Origin: Halichondria panicea
Lineage: Eukaryota > Porifera > Demospongiae > Suberitida > Halichondriidae
Assembly: GCF_963675165.1 (NCBI RefSeq)
Contig: NC_087380.1
Coordinates: 1,851,803-1,915,802 of the forward strand
Direction: 5' to 3'
Length of the DNA stretch: 64,000 nucleotides
Below, piece by piece: positions 47,422 to 59,069 of the stretch. A program made the translations under genes and the position numbers. The notes beneath the pieces were generated by a model, which had not been told where the DNA came from, ran no database searches, and worked only from the letters and a program-made list of their open reading frames with translations. The stretch's first letter is position 1. Each line of letters begins with the position of its first letter.

Positions 47422-50400
47422 ATGAAGAAGTTACAAGGTGATTGTGTAGTTTGGCTGGTCTTTTTGACTGGAGCTGCTCAGCTCTTACTAGTGTGTGGAG
47501 AGGGTATGTCTTTCGTGACATCTCCAGCCACTCAGTATATAAATGTTATGTGATTGTGTGCAGGAGTGTACCTATCTCTTGGATCAACCAACATCACCAC
47601 TAACAACACTGAGATCCCCATCACTGATATTGGAGATTATTTTGGAAATGGTTGTCCCTCTCTCATCTGTCACACTGACCTCGTGGCATGTTGTACACCC
47701 TATGAGACAATGATGGCAAGAGGATTTGGACTCTGGCGCTATCCAAATGGGGCTCGTGTTCCTGGTATATCAGGACCCAACTCAGCATATCGACCGTTTG
47801 TGTCATTTAGAAATGTTCGATCTATTCAACTGATTCGTAGCGAATATTTTACCCCTCCTCCCCTGAGTCCAACTGGTTCCTATTGTTGTATTATACCAAC
47901 TATTGGTGGAGAGATGACCTTCTGTGCTAACCTGGGTGAGTGGTTCGACAATATTCACTATAAATCCATAATCTATTTTCCAGTTGTGTGCCTGTCTCTC
48001 CCTGCCCTGAAAAATGGAATAGTCTCATACAACGACTCAACACTGGGTCTGGACACTCTGGCCATCTACACCTGTGACACAGGCTACACTCTCGAAGGAA
48101 ACATTACCAGGACTTGTGAGAGGGATGGAGTGTGGAGTGGGTTAGCTCCATTTTGTGAGCGTAAGTGGAATGGATATTGTACTGTTTGTATATGTTTTCA
48201 ATTTCCATACAGAGATACTGATCTGTTCCGACCTCCCTCTCGTCACTAATGGAGACGTTTTCTACACTGCTGGATTCCCTGACAACAGATCTCTTTATTC
48301 TGGAGCTACCTACACGTGCAATCCTGGCTACACTCTCATTGGAGGGAGCACCACCAGGACCTGTGTGAGTGGAGGGAGATGGAGTGGGTCACCTCCAACT
48401 TGTCAATGTGAGTTTTGTAATTCGTACACAGTTTGCATTTCGTGTATAGACATAGGGCTCACTACTGCTCCACCCATCACCTGCTCTGACCTGATTAATC
48501 CGACCAATGGAACGATCGGCTATGATATGGGGACTGCTAGTTCAAGACCAGTGTACACGGTGGCCACCTACACCTGTGACACTGGATACACTCTCAATGG
48601 AGACACTACCAGGACTTGTAGGAGTGATGGAATTTGGAGTGGATCAAGTCCAGTTTGTCAGCGTAAGTACTAGCTTGTGGAATGGATTTTCTTTTTTTCA
48701 TGGTATGCATGGATTTCCATACAGAGATACTGATCTGTTCCGACCTCCCTCTCGTCACTAATGGAGACGTTTTCTACACTGCTGGATTCCCTGACAACAG
48801 ATCTCTCTATTCTGGAGCTACCTACACGTGCAATCCTGGCTACACTCTCATTGGAGGGAGCACCACCAGGACCTGTGTGAGTGGAGGGAGATGGAGTGGG
48901 TCACCTCCAACTTGTCAATGTGAGTTTTGTAACTCGTACACAGTTTGCATTTCGTATATAGACATAGGGCTCACTACTGCTCCACCCATCACCTGCTCTG
49001 ACCTGATTAATCCGACCAATGGAACGATCGGCTATGATATGGGGACTGCTAGTTCAAGACTAGTGTACACGGTGGCCACCTACACCTGTGACACTGGATA
49101 CACTCTCAATGGAGACACTACCAGGACTTGTAGGAGTGATGGAATTTGGAGTGGATCAAGTCCAGTTTGTCAGCGTAAGTACTAGCTTGTGGAATGGATT
49201 TTCTTTTTTTCATGGTATGCATGGATTTCCATACAGAGATACTGATCTGTTCCGACCTCCCTCTCGTCACTAATGGATACGTTTTCTACACTGCTGGATT
49301 CCCTGACAACAGATCTCTCTATTCTGGAGCTACCTACACGTGCAATCCTGGCTACACTCTCATTGGAGGGAGCACCACCAGGACCTGTGTAAGTGGAGGG
49401 ATCTGGAGTGGGTCACCTCCAACTTGTCAATGTGAGTTCTGTAACTCGTACACAGTTTGCATTTCGTGTATAGACATAGGGCTCACTACTGCTCCACCCA
49501 TCACCTGCTCTGACCTGATTAATCCGACCAATGGAACGATCGGCTATGATATGGGGACTGCTAGTTCAAGACCAGTGTACACGGTGGCCACCTACACCTG
49601 TGACACTGGATACACTCTCAATGGAGACACTACCAGGACTTGTAGGAGTGATGGAATTTGGAGTGGATCAAGTCCAGTTTGTCAGCGTAAGTACTAGCTT
49701 GTGGAATGGATTTTCTTTTTTTCATGGTATGCATGGATTTCCATACAGAGATACTGATCTGTTCCGACCTCCCTCTCGTCACTAATGGAGACGTTTTCTA
49801 CACTGCTGGATTCCCTGACAACAGATCTCTCTATTCTGGAGCTACCTACACGTGCAATCCTGGCTACACTCTCATTGGAGGGAGCACCACCAGGACCTGT
49901 GTGAGTGGAGGGAGATGGAGTGGGTCACCTCCAACTTGTCAATGTGAGTTTTGTAACTCGTACACAGTTTGCATTTCGTGTATAGACATAGGGCTCACTA
50001 CTGCTCCACCCATCACCTGCTCTGACCTGATTAATCCGACCAATGGAACGATCGGCTATGATATGGGGACTGCTAGTTCAAGACCAGTGTACACGGTGGC
50101 CACCTACACCTGTGACACTGGATACACTCTCAATGGAGACACTACCAGGACTTGTAGGAGTGATGGAATTTGGAGTGGATCAAGTCCAGTTTGTCAGCGT
50201 AAGTACTAGCTTGTGGAATGGATTTTCTTTTTTTCATGGTATGCATGGATTTCCATACAGAGATACTGATCTGTTCCGACCTCCCTCTCGTCACTAATGG
50301 AGACGTTTTCTACACTGCTGGATTCCCTGACAACAGATCTCTCTATTCTGGAGCTACCTACACGTGCAATCCTGGCTACACTCTCATTGGAGGGAGCACC

Positions 50401-53400
50401 ACCAGGACCTGTGTGAGTGGAGGGAGATGGAGTGGGTCACCTCCAACTTGTCAATGTGAGTTTTGTAACTCGTACACAGTTTGCATTTCGTATATAGACA
50501 TAGGGCTCACTACTGCTCCACCCATCACCTGCTCTGACCTGATTAATCCGACCAATGGAACGATCGGCTATGATATGGGGACTGCTAGTTCAAGACCAGT
50601 GTACACGGTGGCCACCTACACCTGTGACACTGGATACACTCTCAATGGAGACACTACCAGGACTTGTAGGAGTGATGGAATTTGGAGTGGATCAAGTCCA
50701 GTTTGTCAGCGTAAGTACTAGCTTGTGGAATGGATTTTCTTTTTTTCATGGTATGCATGGATTTCCATACAGAGATACTGATCTGTTCCGACCTCCCTCT
50801 CGTCACTAATGGAGACGTTTTCTACACTGCTGGATTCCCTGACAACAGATCTCTCTATTCTGGAGCTACCTACACGTGCAATCCTGGCTACACTCTCATT
50901 GGAGGGAGCACCACCAGGACCTGTGTAAGTGGAGGGATCTGGAGTGGGTCACCTCCAACTTGTCAATGTGAGTTCTGTAACTCGTACACAGTTTGCATTT
51001 CGTGTATAGACATAGGGCTCACTACTGCTCCACCCATCACCTGCTCTGACCTGATTAATCCGACCAATGGAATGATCGGCTATGATATGGGGACTGCTAG
51101 TTCAAGACCAGTGTACACGGTGGCCACCTACACCTGTGACACTGGATACACTCTCAATGGAGACACTACCAGGACTTGTAGGAGTGATGGAATTTGGAGT
51201 GGATCAAGTCCAGTTTGTCAGCGTAAGTACTAGCTTGTGGAATGGATTTTCTTTTTTTCATGGTATGCATGGATTTCCATACAGAGATACTGATCTGTTC
51301 TGACCTCACTCTCACCAATGGAGATATTGTCTACACTGCTGGATTCCCTGACAACAGATCTCTCTATTCTGGAGCTACCTACACGTGCAATCCTGGCTAC
51401 ACTCTCATTGGAGGGAGCACCACCAGGACCTGTGTGAGTGGAGGGATTTGGAGTGGGTCACCTCCAACTTGTCAATGTGAGTTCTGTAACTCGTACACAG
51501 TTTGCATTTCGTGTATAGACATAGGGCTCACTACTGCTCCACCCATTACCTGCTCTGACCTGATTAATCCGACCAATGGAACGATCGGCTATGATATGGG
51601 GACTGCTAGTTCAAGACCAGTGTACACTGTGGCCACCTACACCTGTGGCACTGGATACACTCTCAATGGAGGCAGCACCACCAGGGTCTGTGTAAGTGGA
51701 GGGAAGTGGGATGGTGCTGCTCCTCACTGTCCACGTATGTTCTATTATTGCAATTGGTCGCACTGTGTCACATGATAATGTACACAGCTGTGCATTGTGG
51801 GACTCCTCCGCCTATTACCAATGGATCTCCTGGGACACCAACAACCACAACATTCACAGGGACAGTGACCTACAGCTGTGTCAGTGGATACTGGATCTCT
51901 CGTGGAGTCACCACAGCAATTGCCACCTGTAAGGCTGACAATACCTGGGGACCTCTACCAACTTGTAAACGTATGTGAAATTGTTATATTATACTGCATT
52001 GACATTGCACTCAGTTGTGGATTGTGGCTCTCCTCCCCCTGGTATCAATGTCTTTCCTGTGGCTCCGATCAGAACAATCTACCAAGTGACAGTCCTCTAC
52101 ACCTGTGACAGTGGGTATGAGGTCTCTAATGGAGTCACCACAGCAACAGCTACCTGTGAGACTACTGGCGATTGGGAACCTCTACCAACTTGTACAAGTA
52201 TGGTTCAGGGAATTTGTTACTTCACAATTTTATCTACTACATATACAGTTGTGGACTGTGGTGAACCTCTCACTATTCCCAATGGATCTCCTGAGACACC
52301 AACCATCACAACATTTGGAGGGACAGTGTATTACACGTGTAACGTAAGATTTCTCATATCAGGATCAGCCACTGTGACTTGTGAGGCTAGTGGGAGTTGG
52401 AGCAAAAGACCAACTTGCTCAGGTGAGTGGCTCTGCATGAAGTAACTGAAATATGATTGATACTCATAGTGGTATGTTTTAACATTATATTTGTTGATAG
52501 CCATCTGCAATGACCAACAAATTGAAAATGGTAACATCATCTACAATCATGATACCACACCGAGATCAGAGGGAGCCATTGCTGTGTACTCGTGTATGTC
52601 TGGTTACCAGCTGTCAGGTGTGAGCACTAGGATCTGTGTGGACAGTCACAGAGGAATGGGTGGTGCGTGGACTGGATCAATACCAAGTTGTATAGGTATG
52701 AAAACAATAATTTATTAAGTAGCAATATCCATTCCGTATTATGTTACTTAATTGTACATTTCCAATCATGCAGCAATCTGTGATAGCATCACCCTCGCCC
52801 ATGGAGTGATCAGCTATAGTCCATCTACTACTCCCAGACTAGAGGGAGGTGTGGCTATACACAGCTGTGGTGAGGGGTACGGACTGTCTCCTAGCATGAG
52901 AGCAAAAACATGTCAGCCTGACAGGACATGGAGTGGAGAGAACATCACTTGCCAACGTAAATATTGGGTATATCATATAGATGATACACTTGTGTGTATT
53001 GTCCACAGGTATCATGTGCGCTGCTCTCCTTAATGTTACAAATTGGACCATTGATTACTCTAGTGGTACTACTGCACCGTATGACTATGGAACAACAGCT
53101 ACTTATCAATGCAACTATGGACATATGTTAACAAGTGGAAGAGACAGAGTGAGGACCTGTACTGGTGATGGTAGCAGTCGTAGTGGTCGGTGGAATGGAA
53201 CTGCTCCTCAATGTCCACGTATGTTCTAGATTATTTGTTCATATAATTTTATATCCCATTGCTACGTTGTTGCTAAGTGCAACATGCAGCATAATGCACT
53301 GCTGAAAGTCAAAATGTACTAACCACAAAACGCCTCTCTGGCATTAATTAGACAGACAATTAAATTAAATAATCATGAGAAATAACAAGTATCAAAGTAA

Positions 53401-56400
53401 GTCCAGCCATGCAGGAATGTTCAGCACTGCTGGAGTTTCTTCTTTGCAACCATGCAGGTTTCAAAGTTCGAAGATTCTGCGTTCCTAGACCTAGTCCTCG
53501 ACCTCGTGATGCATGTCAATTCTGCTTCACCATAGCACTATAGAAGCGGCTCTTTTTGCTGGGGGCTTGAGCTGTTTTGCAGCAGTGTAGAGGCGAGCTT
53601 CTTTGGCTTGGTTGTAAGGCCGAGGGTATAGACCACCGTGGAGGGCTGCTCGAGCAGCAGTTACACTGAGTAGTGGGGTGGGGCTGTCTCTTCGCAGCAG
53701 TAGTAAGTGGGGTGGGACTGTTTCTTTGCAGCAGTATAGTGAGGTGGGGCTGTTTTGCAGTGGTTTCAGCGTTGGAACTCCAACAATTTTGTGTCAAGCC
53801 ATTCGTCGGTCATGCCAATCTTGTACGCTGCAGATACTGGCGTCTAGAAGAGAAAAGAGATGGAGCTGTGCATGTCTAGAGTTAATTGTCTCTGTCATCT
53901 TTTTGTGCAGTGTTACTAAGATAGTGTTATGTTGCTATGCCCTCGGAATATAAACTATAGTTATAACACGTGCACTCGGGATGCATGGCATATATCCCTC
54001 ATGCCAGTGTTATATAACTATAACTTAATGTTGTATACACACAGCTGTGGACTGTGGGGCTCCTCTGTCTATTACTAATGGATCTCGTGGGATACCAACA
54101 ACCACAACATTCACAGGGACAGTGACCTACAGCTGTGTCACTGGATATTGGATCTCTCCAGGAGTCACCACAGCAACGGCTACCTGTATGGCTAATAGGA
54201 CCTGGGGACCTCTACCAACTTGTCAACGTATGTGAAATTTCTACCAAACTTCTGCATTGACATTGTTCTCACCCACATAGTTTTGGATTGTGGCTCTCCT
54301 CCCACTGTTCTCAATGCATCTCCTGGAACACCCACCAGAACAACCTACCAAGGGACAGTGACCTACACCTGTGACAGTAGATATAAAGTCTCCAATGGAG
54401 TCACCAAAGCAACGGCTACCTGTCAGGATAACGGAAACTGGAGACCTCTACCAACTTGTACAAGTATGGTTCAGGGATTCTTCTAACTTCAGAATTGTAA
54501 TTATATACATACAGTTGTGGACTGTGGCCTTCCTCCCACCATTATCAATGGATCTCCTGGGACACCAACCAGCACAACATTTGAAGGGACAGTGTCTTAC
54601 ACATGCAACAATAGATATTACATGTCGGGATCAGCCACTGTGACTTGTGAGGCTAGTGGGAGTTGGAGCACAAGACCAACTTGCTCAGGTCTGTGAAATA
54701 TAATTATAATAATTTAGTGGTGACATGATTGTTAATAGCCATCTGCAATGATAATCAAATTGAAAATGGTTACATCGACTATGCTCCTAATACCACACCG
54801 AAAACGGAGGGAACCATTGCTGCGTACTCGTGTGTGTCTGGTTACCAACTGTCTGGTGTGAAATTTAGCATTGATTACATGTGTACATGTACACATAATT
54901 ATAGTTAGCTGTTGACAGGGAGCCCTTACAAAATAATAATTATTCCTCGGTGCGCATGCGCTAGTGAGGTATACGGTAGTGTGTTTGTGTCTGTGTGTCT
55001 GTAGACTGCTACAGCTACTCAAGGATTAATGAAGTTCAAGTAAGAGTTTCTATTTCTCGTTATCTTAAAATTGAAGAGTGCCTTAAGAGACTGGAGCTGC
55101 ACTTATGCTTACAACGAGTGCCGCTTATACAAATCGTTTGCCTATGGTATGCATAAGTCATTTTCTCCTGCAGACATTGTGTGTCCTCCTCTACCAACCA
55201 TTACCAATGGTATGATCTCCTACTCTCCTGATGTCACCCCTGACTATGACCTGGGAACTAATGCAACCATCACTTGTGAGGCTGGGTTCTATCTTGAGGG
55301 TAATGAGGTACGAGTGTGTATGGATGATGATGGAATGTGGAGTGGTCGGGAGCCAAGCTGTGTCCGTAAGTCATCCGCTTGAACCAACTGTAACATGCAG
55401 CATGTATTTGCAGAGCCTAAGTAACTGCCTGGTACTCTAATTCAAGCATTCACTGGTGCACTAGCTAGTGTAAGCATTATTCTCACTACACACAGCCATT
55501 CAGTGTCCTCCCCTTGAACTAAATTGATCATGCAGCTATTGAATGTCCTCCTCTACTGACCGTTACTAATGGAGTTATCACCTACGCTCCCGGCAACACA
55601 CCTGCCTATGGTCTGGGTATTGTGGCCACTTATGCCTGTGACGCTGGGTTTGTTCTGGACCTCTCCCTGGGAGGATCTGAGATGAGAACTTGTGTTGATA
55701 ATGGACTGGATGCTATTGGAATTTTTGATAGACTGGCTCCAATATGTGCCCGTAAGCTAAGTCATTAGCTACCTTATTGATTATAAACGGGTACTAATTT
55801 TAGCGAATTTGTATTTAACGCTAAATTAAGTACGTTTAATAAAACGCAATTAAAAAATTATGAATCTCATTTAAAAAAAATGTTTTTCCCTTACAATAAT
55901 GTAATGTAATGGAAAGCTAGCTTTTTTTCATCTGTATCTGACTCCAAACTTTCCATTCAACCTTAAAACTCATACAGTAGACTCTCGCTATTCCGGCTCC
56001 CTGAAGTACGGCCACCTCGATATACCGGCCATTTGCCTTGGCACGGAATGCTAGCTATATGTTTACTGCACAAAACTCACCCTGAAGTACGGCCACTCGC
56101 TATTCCGGTTATATACCGGCCAGTGCCAAACAAGGTTTTCAATGTAATTTTATACGTGTATTACGGCCGGATATGACGTTTTGGGTGTGGTTTAGCAAAT
56201 AAAATTGAATTACACTTAAATAGAGAACAAAATGATTCATTATCCTACATTATCCTCGAGACAAGAACCGCAAAAATAGTTATTAGATTCGAGGTAAGGT
56301 CGTTTTTAAGCCGCGGCTATTTCCTGAGCTACAGCCACCTCGCTATTCCGGCCAAGCTGCATGGTCACCGGATTAACGAGAGTCTACTGTACTTGTACCC

Positions 56401-57982
56401 TAAAAACAGAGAAAAATTTGAAAAATTACTACCCGTCTATAATAGTAACATTAAGGTAGTCTAAAAAAGTTTTTGTATTTCATTCATATCTTTATTTTTA
56501 ATTGGTGATTATTTTACTGTTAATATCCACTTTGTACAGCCATTGAATGTCCTTCTTTACCGGATATTACAAATGGCATGGTATCCTACGAATCTGACAA
56601 TTTGGATAGCTTAGCCCTGGGAGCTGTGGCCACCTACAGCTGTACCGCTGGGTTCTTCCTGGATGTTTCTGAAGGAGATGAATTTAGGGTCTGTTTGGAC
56701 AATGATGGAATGGGCACCATTGGAGTGTGGAGTGGTCAGGAGCCAAGCACCATTGGAGTGTGGAGTGGTCAGGAGCCAAGCTGTGTCTGTAAGATATCAG
56801 CCTAAGCCGTTTAGCAATTGCATTGTGTGTTTCGCAATATTTTTACCTAGCTATCTAGTATCTTTACGTTTCGCATGGTAATATTATCGCTATCTAGTAC
56901 TTTCCAGTCAAGTGATTCATGAGCTGTTTGTAATTTTCTCAGCCGTTCCCCCTCCTGTACGCTCAGTGTTGTTCCAACTCAGACTCACAAACATCAACAA
57001 CTGTCCTGACTGGGTGGTGAGTGCTAAGAATTTCCTAAAGCAACAGTAATATTTTTCTTTATAATTTATGCAGGACCAGGATGGGAGGATAGAAGCTGTA
57101 ATGAGTGAGTTTGCTACCGAGGTGGAGAGTCACTGTGGGTGTGGTTTCTTAAGCATGGTCATGACTGCCCCTCTCTTCCGCTGCTTCCCTGGGTCGGACA
57201 AAGCTGTCACATTCCGAGCCACTCTAACCGATTCCAGGCTCCTCACTCCCATACAGGACTGGATACAAACCAATGGATTCATTCCCATTCAGAATGTACT
57301 GATTGAGGTGGACAAGTCTTGTCCGGTGCAGGTATCCAGCTTTACAGACACAGAGTGCACCAACCAGCCTACAGCTGCAGGGAGCAGTGACATAGCCGCT
57401 GTGGTTGGGGGAGTAGTGGAAGGAGTTGTAGGAGTGGTCATTGTCCTCATCATTGTGGTTGGTATTGTTGTCATAGTGATTGCTGTACTGGTGTTCAAAA
57501 GCAGGAGAGAGAAGCTGACCGTCAACAAAACAACGAAGTGTGTCAATCAAACATTTTATCATTCATTTCTCTATACTTATAGTTTATTGTGTTACAAAGG
57601 TTATGCCATTCTGCAATTTACTATCCTGCCATTCCCTCTCAGACCTGATCTACCACCAGTGTCACTAAAGGGTGTGGTCAACACTGGTGAGATACAATCG
57701 TACGAGATGATGGAAATGGGTCACGAATACGAGGAAGTGTCCAAGTTCCAACGAGCCATCGGTGGAGAATATGAGATCATTGGAGCACCCTCACAGACAA
57801 CTGGCTCCGAGAGCAAAACTCTTATAAAGACCGAGCTATCACCACCCACTCCACCCACACCACAACCCTCACAAGCGACTAAGCCTGCCAGAAATGATAC
57901 TGACTTTACAGAGTGCATTGCTTACAGCAGTGCACGACCACCCACAGTTGCCCCCCACACCCTACAGGCTTATGAACTATAA
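47422..57982 (+). CDS. Receptor C: Ig-like/multi-sushi type I membrane receptor with YxxM tail
   Basis: The signal exon begins at 47422 (MKKLQGDC). The Ig-like exon is 47564-47935 ('SLICHTDLVACC', 'LWRYPNG', 'SPTGSYCCIIP'). About 27 complete sushi exons follow: one near 47984, fourteen in a 512-bp repeat array (48213-51735), then others near 51786, 52013, 52249, 52499, 52773, 53008, 54044, 54281, 54514, 55173, 55534 and 56540. The membrane-proximal exons are 56942-57016 and about 57074-57538 with the transmembrane helix; the tail is about 57643-57982. Ectodomain introns are phase 1 on both sides, so exons can be gained or skipped without frame loss. I see no frameshift. The protein should exceed 2000 residues. 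The tail has YEMM, EYEEV, EYEII and a final AYEL. A sushi copy at 54737-54860 is cut by a repeat insertion. Confidence 0.8.
47564..47935 (+). other. Ig-like domain exon of receptor C
   Basis: It encodes 124 residues with the core 'SLICHTDLVACC' (B-strand Cys), 'GLWRYPNG' (C-strand Trp) and 'SPTGSYCCIIP' (F-strand Y.C). Three potential N-glycosylation sites start the domain (NIT, NNT and neighbours). The corresponding exons are 27578-27949 (A) and about 59212-59575 (D); receptor B lacks it. Confidence 0.75.
48208..51735 (+). repeat. Seven tandem copies of a 512-bp two-sushi module
   Basis: Copies begin near 48208, 48721, 49233, 49745, 50257, 50769 and 51281. The spacing is exactly 512 bases between copies 2 to 7. 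Each holds sushi exon X ('LICSDLPLVTNG' to 'SGSPPTCQ'), a short intron, sushi exon Y ('ITCSDLINPTNG' to 'SGSSPVCQ') and a second intron. Introns are as conserved as exons and differences are single bases (for example R/I in SGGRW/SGGIW, D/Y in NGDVF/NGYVF). The last copy is diverged at its Y exon ('RVCVSGGKWDGAAPHCP'). Confidence 0.95.
53225..54040. other. Long intron of receptor C with a short tandem repeat
   Basis: Around 53660-53765 a roughly 34-bp unit with 'GTGGGGTGGGGCTGT..TTGCAGCAG' is repeated about three times, and the motif TTGCAGCAG also occurs nearby. The 53500-53900 part differs in style from its surroundings and may be an insertion. No gene is seen. Confidence 0.5.
54865..55075. 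repeat. Repeat that truncates a sushi exon in receptor C (inverted copy at 34190-34330)
   Basis: The sushi exon starting 'AICNDNQIENG' at 54737 breaks off after 'YQLSGVKFS'. The next bases include 'CGGTGCGCATGCGC', 'GTGTGTTTGTGTCTGTGTG' and 'GACTGCTACAGCTACTCAAG', whose reverse complement occurs at 34210-34300. The exon is missing its last two Cys positions. Confidence 0.7.
55975..56389. mobile_element. pogo/Tigger-like MITE
   Basis: CAGTAGACTCTCGCTATTCCGG at the left faces 'CCGGATTAACGAGAGTCTACTG' at the right, with TA on both sides. CAGT.GACTCTCG..AAT.CGG ends are characteristic of pogo/Tigger elements. It lies in a receptor C intron; a half copy lies at 28790-28895. Confidence 0.9.
57701..57712 (+). 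other. YxxM motif (YEMM) in receptor C tail
   Basis: TAC-GAG-ATG-ATG within 'IQSYEMMEMGHEYEEV'; a second motif, EYEII, follows 27 residues later. This is the clearest p85-type SH2 ligand in the window. Confidence 0.87.
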
Positions 57983-59069
57983 CATGAAACTGCAAACTGA
58001 TAGAAATTGTGTTGACTGCTCTAGCAATTTAATGATACAGCTTGTATTTGCATGCATAGGCCTTTTTTTTGGCTATTACAAACTTATGTTCAAAGATCTT
58101 TGGTCTGCATTTGCATTTACACGTTCTTGCATGGGTAATGTCATCACCAGTCCTTCATGAATATGAATATGACAAGGTTTCCTCATTGTAGTAGCCATTC
58201 CCACCACTGTGTGTCTAGACACATTGGTATTTGTGAGAAGATAGTTTTTTGACAATCAGTTGTGTGCTTAAGCAGAAGGAGTGGTTTGTGCTTGCTTTCA
58301 ATATGATAATTATAGAGTGCTCTAAGTGTTTATTGTGAGCATTGCTTGTTGTGTTGCCTTGAGGCAATGATTTTGCACCTCTCAATAGCCAGGGCTGTGA
58401 TAAGATATAGAACTCCAGCAAATGGTGCATATTGCTATTGCTCCATCCTAGTCAATCTGCTGATACTATATACCATGTAGATCTCATATATATATAGACT
58501 ACCTGTATACTATAATTATTGTGTTGGCCAATCATATATTTTCATAATTATAACCACCCATGCACCCCACCTCAGGAGGAGATGATTCTCGAGACATGCT
58601 CACTGGCATGGTAAACCTTTCCTGGTTCGACCCAAGGATAATGTGGAGGAGTCCTCAACCATGCCTTGTCATACACACATACCACCGACATTGTAAGTTA
58701 AAGGGAAGAGCAGTGCATTAATTGCATTGCTGTAGTGACTGTGTCTATAGAGAGAGGCCATATGAAAAATTGATTGACTACAAGTATGTATCTTGTACTG
58801 GTCAATAGAGCTTCAATTGGTACTGTACAGTTCTATGCCTTATATTGCTTTGAAAATTGATGCCAATAGCTTGTTGTATGATATGATACAGAGTCTAAAT
58901 GATTTTCTTTCTGTGTCTATGTGCTCAAGAGTCCTCTTATGCATGCATGTGGGTGCATGTACATTTTATACTTCCTGTTGTCATTAATTAAAGTGAATAC
59001 ATGTAGTCTACATGTAGATTCTAATAGATCTACACTAGAATTACCAATAACTGCATGCAAGAAGACAGC
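57983..59069 (+). pseudogene. Spacer with PI3K regulatory subunit 3' fragment in unit 4
   Basis: 58577-58690 is a worn exon 13 ('GATGATTCTCGAGACATG', 'TTCCTGGTTCGACC', 'GTGGAGGAGTCCTCAACC') with internal insertions. Exon 14 is gone, but the 3' UTR piece 'GGGTGCATGTACATTTTAT' and 'ACTTCCTGTTGTCATTAATT' remains before the receptor D start. 57983-58440 matches 46064-46510, so the spacers of units B and C were copied together. Confidence 0.8.

Noticed and set aside
48208..51735. Regular 512-bp repeats considered as a CRISPR-like or satellite array
   Set aside because: Each unit encodes two sushi exons with splice sites in phase; this is a coding-exon array of a metazoan receptor, not a spacer-repeat system.
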